A DNA stretch of 64,000 nt from NCBI RefSeq assembly GCF_013778305.1, contig NZ_JACEIC010000002.1, positions 2,629,669 through 2,693,668 of the forward strand. Reading direction: 5' to 3'. Positions within the stretch are counted from its first letter, which is position 1. Every line of letters starts with the position of its first letter. The notes under the pieces are model-generated. The model was not told the origin of the DNA. It worked only from the letters and a program-made list of their open reading frames with translations, and did no database searches. Source of the stretch: Nocardioides agri. GTDB taxonomy: Bacteria > Actinomycetota > Actinomycetes > Propionibacteriales > Nocardioidaceae. Shown piece by piece: positions 47,075 to 56,140 of this stretch. Made by a program: the position numbers and the translations under genes.

Positions 47075-48145
47075 TTGAGACATTTCCGTGCGGCCACGCC
47101 TGCCCTCCTCGCGACGGGGGCGCTCGTCCTCACCGCCTGCTCGACGGTCGGAGGTGGTGACGGCGACTCGGGGACGACGAAGGACGGCGAGCCCACCCGC
47201 GTCGTGCTCGTCACGCACGAGTCCTTCGTGCTGCCCGAGGACCTGCAGGCGGAGTTCGAGCAGCAGTCGGGCTACGAGCTGGTCGTCCGGGCCTCCGGCG
47301 ACGCCGGTGCGCTGACCAACAAGCTCGTGCTCACCAAGGGCGACCCGCTCGGCGACGTCACGTTCGGCATCGACAACACCTTCGCCTCCCGCGCGCTCGA
47401 CGAGGGCGTCCTCGCGCCGTACGACGCGACGCTGCCGGAGGGGGCGGAGCAGTACCGGCTGCCGGGCGACGACGACCACGCGCTCACGCCGGTCGACAAC
47501 GCGAGCGTGTGCGTCAACGTCGACGACACCTGGTTCGCCGCGCACGACCAGGAGCCGCCGTCCTCGCTCGACGACCTCGCCGACCCGGCGTACCGCGACC
47601 TGTTCGTCGCCCCCGGCGCGGCCACCAGCTCGCCGGGCATGGCCTTCCTGCTCGCGACCATCGCGGAGTACGGCGACGACTGGCCGGACTACTGGGAGCG
47701 ACTGATGGCCAACGGCGCCAAGCTGACCGAGGGCTGGTCGGACGCCTACCAGGTCGACTTCACCCAGGGCGGCGGCCAGGGCAAGCGGCCGGTCGTGCTG
47801 TCCTACGACTCCTCGCCGGCGTTCACGATCGCCGACGACGGCACCTCGACCACCAGCGCGCTGCTCGACACCTGCTTCCGCCAGGTCGAGTACGCCGGCG
47901 TCCTCGAGGGCGCCGAGAACCCCGACGGCGCCGAGGCGCTGGTCGACTTCCTGCTCACCCCGGAGGTGCAGGCCGCCCTGCCGGAGAGCATGTACGTCTT
48001 CCCGGTCGACGCCGGCGTCGAGCTGCCGGAGGAGTGGGCGCAGTTCGCCCGGCAGCCCGCCGACCCGCTCGAGGTCGACCCGGCCGAGATCGCCGCGAAC
48101 CGGGACGACTGGCTGCGCGAGTGGAGCGACATCACCTCGCGATGA
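47075..48145 (+). CDS. thiB: Thiamine ABC transporter substrate-binding lipoprotein
   Basis: A 356-aa solute-binding lipoprotein (lipobox VLTAC, Cys at about residue 22). The mature part (TRVVLVTHESFVLPEDLQAEFEQQSGYEL, then LGDVTFGIDNTFASRALDEG) fits the ThiB/TbpA family that binds thiamine and its phosphates. The start is TTG47075, 6 nt after GGGAG inside the riboswitch expression platform; the riboswitch makes the functional assignment secure. It leads the thiB-thiP-thiQ operon. Confidence 0.95.
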   Translation: MRHFRAATPALLATGALVLTACSTVGGGDGDSGTTKDGEPTRVVLVTHESFVLPEDLQAEFEQQSGYELVVRASGDAGALTNKLVLTKGDPLGDVTFGIDNTFASRALDEGVLAPYDATLPEGAEQYRLPGDDDHALTPVDNASVCVNVDDTWFAAHDQEPPSSLDDLADPAYRDLFVAPGAATSSPGMAFLLATIAEYGDDWPDYWERLMANGAKLTEGWSDAYQVDFTQGGGQGKRPVVLSYDSSPAFTIADDGTSTTSALLDTCFRQVEYAGVLEGAENPDGAEALVDFLLTPEVQAALPESMYVFPVDAGVELPEEWAQFARQPADPLEVDPAEIAANRDDWLREWSDITSR

Positions 48146-48152
48146 GCGCGGC

Positions 48153-49787
48153 ATGAGGAGGACGCTCACCCTGGTCGGCCTGGCGGCGGTGCCGCTGGCC
48201 GTCCTCGGGGTGTTCTTCGTGCTGCCCGTCGCGGGGATGATCTCGGAGGGCTTCTACGTCGACGGGCAGCTCGACGTCGGCGCGGTCGTCGAGGTCCTCA
48301 CCCGGCCGCGCACGGTCCGGGTCGTGTGGTTCACGGTCTGGTCCGCGCTCGCCGGCACGGCGCTGTCGCTGCTGCTCGGCGTGCCGGCCGCGCACCTGCT
48401 CCACCGTCGGCGCTTCCCCGGGCGGTCGGCGCTGCGCGCGGCGCTGCTGGTGCCGTTCGTGCTGCCGACCGTCGTCGTCGGCGTCGCGTTCCGCGAGCTC
48501 ATCGGAGAGGCCGGGCCGCTGGGCTTCCTGGGCTTCGACGGCTCGGCCGCCGCCATCGTCGCCGGGCTGGCGTTCTTCAACGTCGCCGTGGTGATCCGGG
48601 CGGTCGGCGCGGCCTGGGAGTCGCTCGACCCGCGACCGGCCGAGGCCGCGGCGGCGCTCGGCGCCGGACCGGCGCACGTGTTCCGCACGGTGACCCTCCC
48701 GGCGCTGCGGCCGGCGATCGTGTCGGCGGCCAGCGTGGTCTTCCTCTTCTGTGCCACGGCGTTCGGGGTCGTGCTGACCTTGGGCGGGCTCCGCTACTCG
48801 TCGGTGGAGACCGAGATCTACCTGCTCACGACCAACCTGCTCGACCTCCAGGCGGCCGCCGCGCTGTCGATCGTGCAGCTCCTCGCGATCGTCGCGCTGC
48901 TCGCGATCACCAGCCGCCTGCGCGCGGTGGCCGACCCGACGCTGGCGCGCACCACCGCCCGACCGCCGCGGATCGGGCGCGGGGACTGGCCGAGCGTCGC
49001 GGCGACCGCGCTCGTCCTGCTGCTCGTCGGGCTCCCTGTGACGGCTCTCGTCGTCGGCTCGCTGCACGCCGGCGGCGGCTGGAGCCTCGACAACTACCGG
49101 GCGTTGACGACGGAGGGCTCACGCCAGGCCCTGCTGGTGCCGGCGACCACCGCCCTGGTCACGTCGCTGCGCACCGCCGTCGACGCCACCTGGATGTCCC
49201 TGACCCTCGGCGTCCTGGTGGCGGTCGTGGTCAGCCGCCGCTCGCACAGCCGGACCGAGCGTCGCGCGCGCGGACTCCTCGACGGCCTCTTCATGCTCCC
49301 GCTCGGGGTCTCGGCGGTGACCCTGGGCTTCGGCTTCCTCATCACCCTCGACGAGCCGCCGCTGGACCTGCGCGACAACCCGCTGCTGGTGCCGATCGCC
49401 CAGGCGCTGGTCGCGCTGCCGCTCGTCGTCCGCACGCTCGCGCCGGCGCTCGGCGGGATCGACGACCGGCAGCGCCAGGCCGCGGCGTCGCTCGGCGCCG
49501 GGCCGGTGCGCACGTTCGCGACGGTCGACCTGCCGGTGCTCTGGAAGCCCCTGCTCGCGGCCGCCGGCTTCGCGTTCGCCGTGTCGCTGGGGGAGTTCGG
49601 TGCCACGTCGTTCCTCGCTCGCGAGGAGAACCCCACCCTGCCGATCGTGATCTTCCACCTCATCGGACACCCGGGTGCGATGAACTACGGCATGGCCCTC
49701 GCCGCCTCCGTCGTCCTCGCCGCAACCACCGCCGTGGTGATGCTGGCCGTCGAGCGGCTCCGGGTGCCGTCGCTGGGAGCGCTGTGA
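48153..49787 (+). CDS. thiP: Thiamine ABC transporter permease
   Basis: A 544-aa inner-membrane protein with two permease halves and about 12 helices. Each half has an EAA loop: PAEAAAALGAGPAHVFRTVT and QAAASLGAGPVRTFATVDLP. It matches ThiP-type fused permeases of the iron/thiamine family. ATG48153 lies 7 nt after the thiB stop; its own stop shares a base with the thiQ ATG. Confidence 0.94.
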   Translation: MRRTLTLVGLAAVPLAVLGVFFVLPVAGMISEGFYVDGQLDVGAVVEVLTRPRTVRVVWFTVWSALAGTALSLLLGVPAAHLLHRRRFPGRSALRAALLVPFVLPTVVVGVAFRELIGEAGPLGFLGFDGSAAAIVAGLAFFNVAVVIRAVGAAWESLDPRPAEAAAALGAGPAHVFRTVTLPALRPAIVSAASVVFLFCATAFGVVLTLGGLRYSSVETEIYLLTTNLLDLQAAAALSIVQLLAIVALLAITSRLRAVADPTLARTTARPPRIGRGDWPSVAATALVLLLVGLPVTALVVGSLHAGGGWSLDNYRALTTEGSRQALLVPATTALVTSLRTAVDATWMSLTLGVLVAVVVSRRSHSRTERRARGLLDGLFMLPLGVSAVTLGFGFLITLDEPPLDLRDNPLLVPIAQALVALPLVVRTLAPALGGIDDRQRQAAASLGAGPVRTFATVDLPVLWKPLLAAAGFAFAVSLGEFGATSFLAREENPTLPIVIFHLIGHPGAMNYGMALAASVVLAATTAVVMLAVERLRVPSLGAL

Positions 49788-50776
49788 TGCTGAGCCTCGA
49801 CCACGTCCACGTCGCCTACGACGGCGTGCCCGCCGTCGTCGACGCCACGCTCGACCTGCCCGACGGCCAGGTGCTGGCCGTGCTCGGCCCCAGCGGCTCC
49901 GGCAAGTCGACCCTGCTGCGCGCGATCGCGGGGCTCGAGCCGGTCGGCTCCGGCCGCATCTGCTGGGACGGCGCCGACCTGGCCGGCACCCCCACGCACA
50001 AGCGGGGGTTCGCCCTGATGTTCCAGGACGGCCAGCTCTTCGGCCACCTCACCGTCGCCCGCAACGTCGGCTACGCCCTGCGGCTGCACCGGGTGCGCGA
50101 CACCGACGCCCGCGTGCGCGAGCTGCTCGCGCTGGTCGGCCTCGAGGGGTACGCCGACCGGCTGCCCGCGACGCTCTCCGGCGGCGAGCGGCAGCGCGTC
50201 GCCCTGGCCCGGTCGCTCGCTGTCCAGCCCCGGCTGCTGCTGCTCGACGAGCCGCTGTCGGCGCTCGACGCCGGGCTCCGGGAGCGGCTGGCGAGCGACC
50301 TGCGCGACATCCTCCGCGAGGCCGGGACCACGGCGCTGATGGTCACCCACGACCAGGAGGAGGCGTTCACGGTGGCCGACCGGCTGGCCGTGATGCGCGC
50401 CGGCCGGATCGTCCAGCAGGGCGACATCGCCGAGGTCTGGCGCGCGCCCACCGACCCGGAGACCGCGCTGTTCCTGGGCTACGCGCGCGTGCTCGACGGC
50501 CCGGAGGCCGCGGTGGTGCGCGCCGCCACCGGGCTCGCGGGCGACGGGCCGGTCGCCGTACGCCGGTCCGCGCTGGTCGTCGCCGCCGCCGGTCCCCTGT
50601 CCGGCGTGGTGCTCTCGGCCCGGGCCACCCCCGAGCAGATCCGCCTGGTCGTCGACGTCGACGGGATCGGCGAGCTCGACGCGGTCGCGCCGCTCGGCAC
50701 GCACCCCGGCGCCGGTGACCGGGTGTCGATGGTGGTGGACGCCTCACGCGTGGCCGTGCTGCGCGAAGCGGGCTGA
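49787..50776 (+). CDS. thiQ: Thiamine ABC transporter ATP-binding protein
   Basis: A 329-aa ATPase. Walker [11 protein letters not shown]-loop FMFQDGQLFGHL (seen as LMFQDGQLFG), signature LSGGERQRVALARSLA, Walker B LLLLDEPLSALDAGL, switch VTHDQEEAF. The last 90 residues form a TOBE-like regulatory domain (VAVRRSALVVAAAGP, GVVLSARATPEQIRLVVDV), so it is longer than E. coli ThiQ. The ATG overlaps thiP by one base (TGATG). Confidence 0.93.
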   Translation: MLSLDHVHVAYDGVPAVVDATLDLPDGQVLAVLGPSGSGKSTLLRAIAGLEPVGSGRICWDGADLAGTPTHKRGFALMFQDGQLFGHLTVARNVGYALRLHRVRDTDARVRELLALVGLEGYADRLPATLSGGERQRVALARSLAVQPRLLLLDEPLSALDAGLRERLASDLRDILREAGTTALMVTHDQEEAFTVADRLAVMRAGRIVQQGDIAEVWRAPTDPETALFLGYARVLDGPEAAVVRAATGLAGDGPVAVRRSALVVAAAGPLSGVVLSARATPEQIRLVVDVDGIGELDAVAPLGTHPGAGDRVSMVVDASRVAVLREAG

Positions 50777-50790
50777 CTCGACACAGTCCC

Positions 50791-50796
50791 TACACT
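50791..50796 (+). promoter_or_regulatory. Leaderless-type -10 (TACACT) for the PAP2-type gene
   Basis: TACACT is followed by 7 nt and GTG50804. Confidence 0.6.
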
Positions 50797-50803
50797 TGCG
50801 GGC

Positions 50804-51841
50804 GTGTATCGCCGTGCCTGGACCCTGCTCGTGGTCAACGCCATCGTCATGGCGGTGTGGGCCGGCATCACGGCGATCTACGTCGGTCGCCCGCTGATCG
50901 ACCCGGACGGCAGCTTCCTCGGCCCGGCGATGGTCCGGCTGCCGATCCTCTGCTTCGGCGCGCTCTTCCTCGACCTCGTTCCGCGGGCGGTGTGGATCTC
51001 GCGGGGCCGGGTGAAGCAGATGCCGGAGCTGGTGCAGGACAGGTGGCGCTCGCACTGGTCGCGGGAGCGGATCCTGCTGGTGATCCTCGGCATCGTCTGC
51101 TTCTACGTGATCTACGTCTGCTACCGGAACCTCAAGTCGTTCCTCCCGCTGGTGAGCGACCGGATGTACGACCGCGAGCTGCACGCCTTCGACCGGATCC
51201 TCTTCTTCGGCCACAACCCCGCCACGGTCATCCACGAGGTGCTCGGCACCACCGTGGTCGCGCACGTGCTGTCGACGTTCTACCTGCTCTTCATCCCGAT
51301 GGTCGCGATCATGGTGACCGTCTGGCTGGTGTGGTCGCGCAACCTGTCCTACGGCTGGTGGTTCGTCACCGCCCAGGGCATCGCCTGGACCCTCGGCACC
51401 GTGTCCTACTACGCGCTCCCGACCCTCGGCCCCGGCCTCGAGTACTACTGGCTCTACGGCAACCTGTCCCATACCGGCACCACCGACCTGATGAACTCGT
51501 TGCTCAACGCCAGACAAGGCGTGCTCTGGGGCGACGGTCAGGCGCAGACCGTCGCCGGCTTCGCGAGCCTGCACACCGGGATCTCGCTGCTGTGGGCCCT
51601 GATGGTCCAGTTCACGGTCCGCAGCCGCTGGATCCGGATCGTCTTCTGGGTCAACTTCGGGCTCACGGTCACCGCGACCCTCTACTTCGGCTGGCACTAC
51701 GTCGCCGACGACGTCGCCGGCGTGATGATCGCGTTCATCGCCTTCTACCTGGGGGGCATCGCCAGCGGCCAGAAGTTCGACCGCCACGGCCTGGCCTCGC
51801 ACCCGACGACGACGACCTCGAAGGTCCCGGTCGACCACTGA
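50804..51841 (+). CDS. PAP2-superfamily membrane phosphatase/transferase
   Basis: A 345-aa protein with about six to seven membrane helices. The PAP2 active-site residues are visible in AGFASLHTGISLLWALMV (His of the second motif) and YFGWHYVADDVAGVMIAF (His-Tyr-x-x-Asp of the third). The arrangement resembles inositol-phosphotransferase/aureobasidin-resistance-type PAP2 proteins. A lipid phosphate or phosphoinositol transfer role is likely. It begins just after thiQ but has its own -10. Confidence 0.85.
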   Translation: MYRRAWTLLVVNAIVMAVWAGITAIYVGRPLIDPDGSFLGPAMVRLPILCFGALFLDLVPRAVWISRGRVKQMPELVQDRWRSHWSRERILLVILGIVCFYVIYVCYRNLKSFLPLVSDRMYDRELHAFDRILFFGHNPATVIHEVLGTTVVAHVLSTFYLLFIPMVAIMVTVWLVWSRNLSYGWWFVTAQGIAWTLGTVSYYALPTLGPGLEYYWLYGNLSHTGTTDLMNSLLNARQGVLWGDGQAQTVAGFASLHTGISLLWALMVQFTVRSRWIRIVFWVNFGLTVTATLYFGWHYVADDVAGVMIAFIAFYLGGIASGQKFDRHGLASHPTTTTSKVPVDH

Positions 51842-51914
51842 GGCGGCCCGGGAGCGGTCCAGATCACTCCCGGCCGCTGGCGTGACCCGGTCCCGGGGTG
51901 GGTATTCGGCCCGC

Positions 51915-53879
51915 ATGGCCCTCGACACCGCCGCGCCCGTGAGCGCGCCCGAGATCGACGTTCCCGCGCTGACCGCGCTGCTCGACGGCGAGTACGCCGA
52001 GATCCGCGACCTGGTGCGCAGCAACCTCACGGCGTACGCCTCGGTGCTCGAGGAGGCCGAACGGCTCGACACCGCGGCCTACCGCGACCGGGTCCGCGAC
52101 CTCGTCGTCGAGATGGCGGCGACCGGCCAGACCGGCATGGGGTTCCCCGTGGAGCACGGCGGCGGAGGCGACATCGGGGCGTCGATCGCGGCGTTCGAGA
52201 CGCTCGCCTACGGCGACCTCTCGGTGCTCGTGAAGGTCGGCGTGCAGTTCGGGCTGTTCGGCGGCGCGATCCTGCAGCTCGGCACCCAGCGGCACCACGA
52301 CGCCTACCTCAGCGACCTCGTCACCGGGCGGTTGCTCGGCTGCTTCGCGATGACCGAGACCGGCCACGGCTCCAACGTGCAGGCACTGGGCACGGTCGCG
52401 CGCTACGACGCGACAACGCAGGAGTTCGTGATCACCACGCCCGACGACAGCGCCCGCAAGGACTACATCGGCAACGCCGCCCAGCACGGCGAGCTCGCGG
52501 TCGTCTTCGCGCAGCTCGAGGTGGGGGACCGGTCGGAGGGCGTGCACGCGTTCGTCGTCCCGATCCGCGTCGACGGCGAGGTGGCGCCCGGCGTACGCAT
52601 CGAGGACGACGGACGCAAGATGGGCCTCAACGGCATCGACAACGGCCGGATCTGGTTCGACGACGTGCGGGTGCCGCGCGAGGCGCTGCTCAACCGCTTC
52701 GCCGACGTGAGCCCCGAGGGCGTCTACGAGAGCTCGGTCGAGAACCCCAACCGTCGCTTCTTCACCATGCTCGGCACCCTGGTGCAGGGCCGCGTGTGCG
52801 TCGGCGGCGCCGGCATCAACGCGGCGAAGGTCGCGCTGGCGATCGCGACGAAGTACGCCGCGCGCCGCCGGCAGTTCGAGGCGACCTCCGACACCGAGGA
52901 GGAGCTGCTCCTCGACTACGGCCTGCACCAGCGCCGGCTGCTGCCGCTGGTCGCGCGCACCTACGCGCTGCACTTCGCCCAGGACGTCGTCCGCAGCCAG
53001 CTGCACGAGGTCTTCTCCCGCGCCCAGTCGCCGGAGGGCGCCGGCGACGAGCACGACCGGCGCGCGCTCGAGGCGCGGGCCGCCGGCACCAAGGCGCTCG
53101 GCACCTGGCACGCGACCCGGACGATCCAGGAGTGCCGCGAGGCGTGCGGCGGCGCGGGCTACCTGGCCGTCAACCGGTTCGCCGCGCTCAAGGCCGACAC
53201 CGACATCTTCACGACGTTCGAGGGCGACAACCACGTGCTGCTCCAGCTCGTCGCCAAGGGCCTGCTCACCGACTACGCCAGCGAGTTCGAGGACCTCGAC
53301 CAGCTCGGCATGGTCCGCTTCGTCACCAACCTCGCGGTCGAGACCGTCATCGAGCGGACCTCGGCGCACAAGCTGCTCGAGCGGGTCCGCGACCTGCTGC
53401 CGGGGGGCGACCAGTGGGACCAGGAGGCGGGGATCCTGGACTCGGACTACCACCTCGCGATGCTGCGCTTCCGCGAGGAGCACATGCTCTCCGGCGTCGC
53501 CCGCCGCCTCAAGCGCGGCATCGACCAGGGCGTCAACCCCGGCTCGGTCTTCTCCCAGGTCCAGGACCACGTGGTCGCCGCCGCCAACGCGCACGTCGAG
53601 CGGCTGGTGCTGGAGGCCTTCGTCGACCGGGTGCGCGCTCTGCCCGACGGCGGCAACAAGGCCGCGCTCGGCCTGCTCTGCGACCTCTACGCGCTCACGA
53701 CCATCGAGGCCGACCGCGCCTGGTTCATGGAGCACGGCCGGCTGACCGTCGTCCGGTCCAAGGCGATCAGCCGCGAGGTCGGCGAGCTGTGCCGCAGGGT
53801 GCGCCCGCTCGCGGTCGACCTCGTCGACGCCTGGGGCGTGCCAGCGGAGATGCTGCGGTCGCCGGACCTGGTCGGCTGA
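51915..53879 (+). CDS. Acyl-CoA oxidase/dehydrogenase-family flavoprotein
   Basis: A 654-aa protein of the acyl-CoA dehydrogenase fold at acyl-CoA oxidase length. GMGFPVEHGGGGDIG, CFAMTETGHGSNVQAL (flavin/substrate region typical of ACOX), KMGLNGIDNGRIWFDDVRVPREALL, and AARRRQFEATSDTEEELLLDYG are present. The C-terminal domain includes ECREACGGAGYLAVNRFAAL (catalytic Glu region, FEGDNHVLLQ). It catalyses alpha,beta-dehydrogenation of acyl-CoA; whether electrons go to O2 or ETF cannot be read. A weak -10-like TATTCG (51903-51908) precedes ATG51915. Confidence 0.9.
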   Translation: MALDTAAPVSAPEIDVPALTALLDGEYAEIRDLVRSNLTAYASVLEEAERLDTAAYRDRVRDLVVEMAATGQTGMGFPVEHGGGGDIGASIAAFETLAYGDLSVLVKVGVQFGLFGGAILQLGTQRHHDAYLSDLVTGRLLGCFAMTETGHGSNVQALGTVARYDATTQEFVITTPDDSARKDYIGNAAQHGELAVVFAQLEVGDRSEGVHAFVVPIRVDGEVAPGVRIEDDGRKMGLNGIDNGRIWFDDVRVPREALLNRFADVSPEGVYESSVENPNRRFFTMLGTLVQGRVCVGGAGINAAKVALAIATKYAARRRQFEATSDTEEELLLDYGLHQRRLLPLVARTYALHFAQDVVRSQLHEVFSRAQSPEGAGDEHDRRALEARAAGTKALGTWHATRTIQECREACGGAGYLAVNRFAALKADTDIFTTFEGDNHVLLQLVAKGLLTDYASEFEDLDQLGMVRFVTNLAVETVIERTSAHKLLERVRDLLPGGDQWDQEAGILDSDYHLAMLRFREEHMLSGVARRLKRGIDQGVNPGSVFSQVQDHVVAAANAHVERLVLEAFVDRVRALPDGGNKAALGLLCDLYALTTIEADRAWFMEHGRLTVVRSKAISREVGELCRRVRPLAVDLVDAWGVPAEMLRSPDLVG

Positions 53880-53914
53880 GCTTGGTGGGGTGGCCGGTGG
53901 TCACCCCTGCCGCG

Positions 53915-54002
53915 GTTTCATCAAGGGATGACGGTGAACCTGCGCATCCCTCGCCGAGCTCGTCACGGGAAGCGCGGTTCCGCCTGCATCCCTTGATGAA
54001 AC
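53915..54002. repeat. Inverted-repeat element between converging acyl-CoA oxidase and ppa genes
   Basis: Perfect 16-bp arms GTTTCATCAAGGGATG (53915-53930) and CATCCCTTGATGAAAC (53987-54002) flank a 56-nt interior. It fills much of the 190-bp gap between the two gene ends. It may be a bidirectional terminator or a small mobile palindromic element. The remaining gap shows nothing else recognisable. Confidence 0.65.
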
Positions 54003-54069
54003 GCCGCGCGCCCGCGCCGCGCGCCCGCGCCCCAGCAGCGCGCCCGACACGACGCAGACGCGCGAGGGC

Positions 54070-54576
54070 TCAGTGGCCCTGGGTCTTGAGCCGCTCGAAC
54101 GACGCGTGCACCTCGGCCTCGGCCTCGGTGCGGCCGACCCACTCGGCGCCCTCGACGGACTTGCCGGGCTCGAGGTCCTTGTAGACCTCGAAGAAGTGCT
54201 GGATCTCGAGGCGGTCGAACTTCGACACGTGCGAGATGTCGCGCAGGTGCTCCAGGCGCGGGTCGCTCGCGGGCACGCAGAGGACCTTGTCGTCGCCGCC
54301 GGCCTCGTCGGTCATCCGGAACATGCCGATCGCGCGGCAGCGGATCAGGCAGCCCGGGAACGTCGGCTGCTGCAGGATGACCATCGCGTCGAGCGGGTCG
54401 CCGTCCTGGCCGAGGGTGTTCTCGATGAAGCCGTAGTCGGCCGGGTACGCCGTCGACGTGAACAGCGTGCGGTCCAGGCGCAGTCGGCCGGACTCGTGGT
54501 CGACCTCGTACTTGTTGCGCTCACCCTTGGGGATCTCCACCAGCACGTCGAACTCGAGCACGTCATCCTCCGCCAT
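54070..54576 (-). CDS. ppa: Inorganic pyrophosphatase (family I)
   Basis: A 168-aa soluble pyrophosphatase that hydrolyses PPi to 2 Pi with Mg2+. Signature [13 protein letters not shown] (D-x-D-P-x-D metal site), [30 protein letters not shown] and [21 protein letters not shown]. Length is typical for actinobacteria. ATG54576. It is divergent from dacB, a common actinobacterial arrangement. Confidence 0.97.
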   Translation of the reverse strand: MAEDDVLEFDVLVEIPKGERNKYEVDHESGRLRLDRTLFTSTAYPADYGFIENTLGQDGDPLDAMVILQQPTFPGCLIRCRAIGMFRMTDEAGGDDKVLCVPASDPRLEHLRDISHVSKFDRLEIQHFFEVYKDLEPGKSVEGAEWVGRTEAEAEVHASFERLKTQGH

Positions 54577-54686
54577 CGTCTGCGCCTCAGACGGGCGCGA
54601 TCATCACGTTCCGGGTGGGCCCGAGCACGAGCCCGCACCAGTCTCGCGCACAATGGCGCCAAACGTGGAGTCGGAAGGGGTGCGGA

Positions 54687-56111
54687 GTGGGTCGACGTGA
54701 CGCACGCCACGGCAGCCGCCTCGCGTTCTGGCTCCCCGTGCTGCTCGTCCTCGCCCTGCTCGGCGGCGCGGGCACGGCCTACTGGCTCGACCTCGACCGG
54801 GCCGATCCCGACGAGGAGCCGGCCGCGGTCGCACCGCCCGCCGGCCTCGACCTGCCGCCGCTCACCGAACCCGCGCCGGTCGCGCTCGCGGCCGCAGGGA
54901 CGGCCGACCCCGCGCGGGTGGGTCGCGTCGTCGCGCGGCTGCTGGACGACGCCGACCTCGGGCCCCACGTGCTGGCCACGGTCGCCGGGCTCGACGGCTC
55001 GGTGCTCTACGCCGAGGGCGACGGCACGGCCGTCCCGGCCTCGACGCTCAAGCTGGTGACCGCCGCGGCCGCACTGCACACGATGCCGGCCGACCAGACG
55101 TTCGCGACCACGGTGGTCACCGACGGGCCGGGCCGGGTGGTGCTGGTCGGCGGCGGCGACCCGCTCCTCGCCTCGACCCGACCGGACCGCGACGCCTACC
55201 CGCGGCCCGCGGACGTCGTCACCCTCGCCCGCGCGACCGCGCGGTCGCTCCAGGCGAGCGGCACCACCGAGGTGAGGGTCGGGTACGACGCCTCGCTGTT
55301 CACCGGCCCCGACGTCAGTCCGCACTGGCCGGACTCCTACGTGCCTGACGGCGTGGTCGCGCCGATCGAGTCGCTCTGGGTCGACGAGGGACGGCCGGCG
55401 AGCGGGTTCGGGCGGGTCGCCGACCCGGCCCGCGCGGCGGCCACGGCGTACGCCGCGGAGCTCGCGAAGGCCGGCATCGCCGTGCGCGGCGAGCCTCGGC
55501 AGCGTCGCGCCGACCCGGCCGGCACCGAGCTCGCCCGGGTGGTCAGCCCGCCGCTGTGGCAGCTCGTCGAGCACACGCTGCTGCACAGCGACAACGAGGC
55601 GGCCGAGGTGCTGGCCCGCCAGGTCGCGGTCGCGACCGGTGCGCCCGCGACGTTCGCGGGCGGGGCGGACGCCGTGCTCGACGCACTCGCGGCGCTCGGC
55701 GTACCCACCCAGGGCGCCGAGCTGTACGACGGCAGCGGCCTGTCCCGCGACAACCGGATCGCCCCCGAGACCCTGACCGCGCTGCTGGTGGCGGCGGCGT
55801 CGACGCAGGACGCCGAGCTGCGCCCGGTGCTCACCGGGCTGCCGGTCGCGGGGTTCACCGGCTCGCTGACCGAGCGGTTCGCCGGCGGCACCGTCGACCG
55901 GGTCGGCCGCGGGGCGGTGCGCGCGAAGACCGGCACCCTGACCGGGGTCACCGGGCTGGCCGGCACCGTCGTCGACCGCACCGGCACCCCGATGGTCTTC
56001 GCCCTGCTGACCGACGACGTGGCACTGCTCGACACCCTCGACGCCCGGGCCGCCCTCGACGACGTCGCCTCGGCGCTGGCCGCCTGCCGCTGCGGCACGG
56101 GCGCGGGCTGA
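54687..56111 (+). CDS. dacB: D-alanyl-D-alanine carboxypeptidase/endopeptidase (peptidase S13, PBP4-like)
   Basis: A 474-aa peptidoglycan peptidase anchored by an N-terminal membrane segment (LAFWLPVLLVLALLGGAGTAYW). The active site shows PASTLK (S-x-x-K), HSDNEAAE (S-x-N) and RAKTGTLTG (K-T-G). It trims or opens peptidoglycan stem peptides outside the membrane. GGAAGGGG (54673-54680) supports GTG54687. Followed by the zinc protease, tilS and hpt in the usual actinobacterial order. Confidence 0.93.
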   Translation: MGRRDARHGSRLAFWLPVLLVLALLGGAGTAYWLDLDRADPDEEPAAVAPPAGLDLPPLTEPAPVALAAAGTADPARVGRVVARLLDDADLGPHVLATVAGLDGSVLYAEGDGTAVPASTLKLVTAAAALHTMPADQTFATTVVTDGPGRVVLVGGGDPLLASTRPDRDAYPRPADVVTLARATARSLQASGTTEVRVGYDASLFTGPDVSPHWPDSYVPDGVVAPIESLWVDEGRPASGFGRVADPARAAATAYAAELAKAGIAVRGEPRQRRADPAGTELARVVSPPLWQLVEHTLLHSDNEAAEVLARQVAVATGAPATFAGGADAVLDALAALGVPTQGAELYDGSGLSRDNRIAPETLTALLVAAASTQDAELRPVLTGLPVAGFTGSLTERFAGGTVDRVGRGAVRAKTGTLTGVTGLAGTVVDRTGTPMVFALLTDDVALLDTLDARAALDDVASALAACRCGTGAG

Positions 56112-56128
56112 CGTTGCGGGCGCCCGGG

Positions 56129-56134
56129 TACGGT
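56129..56134 (+). promoter_or_regulatory. Leaderless-type -10 (TACGGT) for the zinc-protease gene
   Basis: TACGGT is followed by 6 nt and ATG56141. Confidence 0.55.
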
Positions 56135-56140
56135 CGGCGC

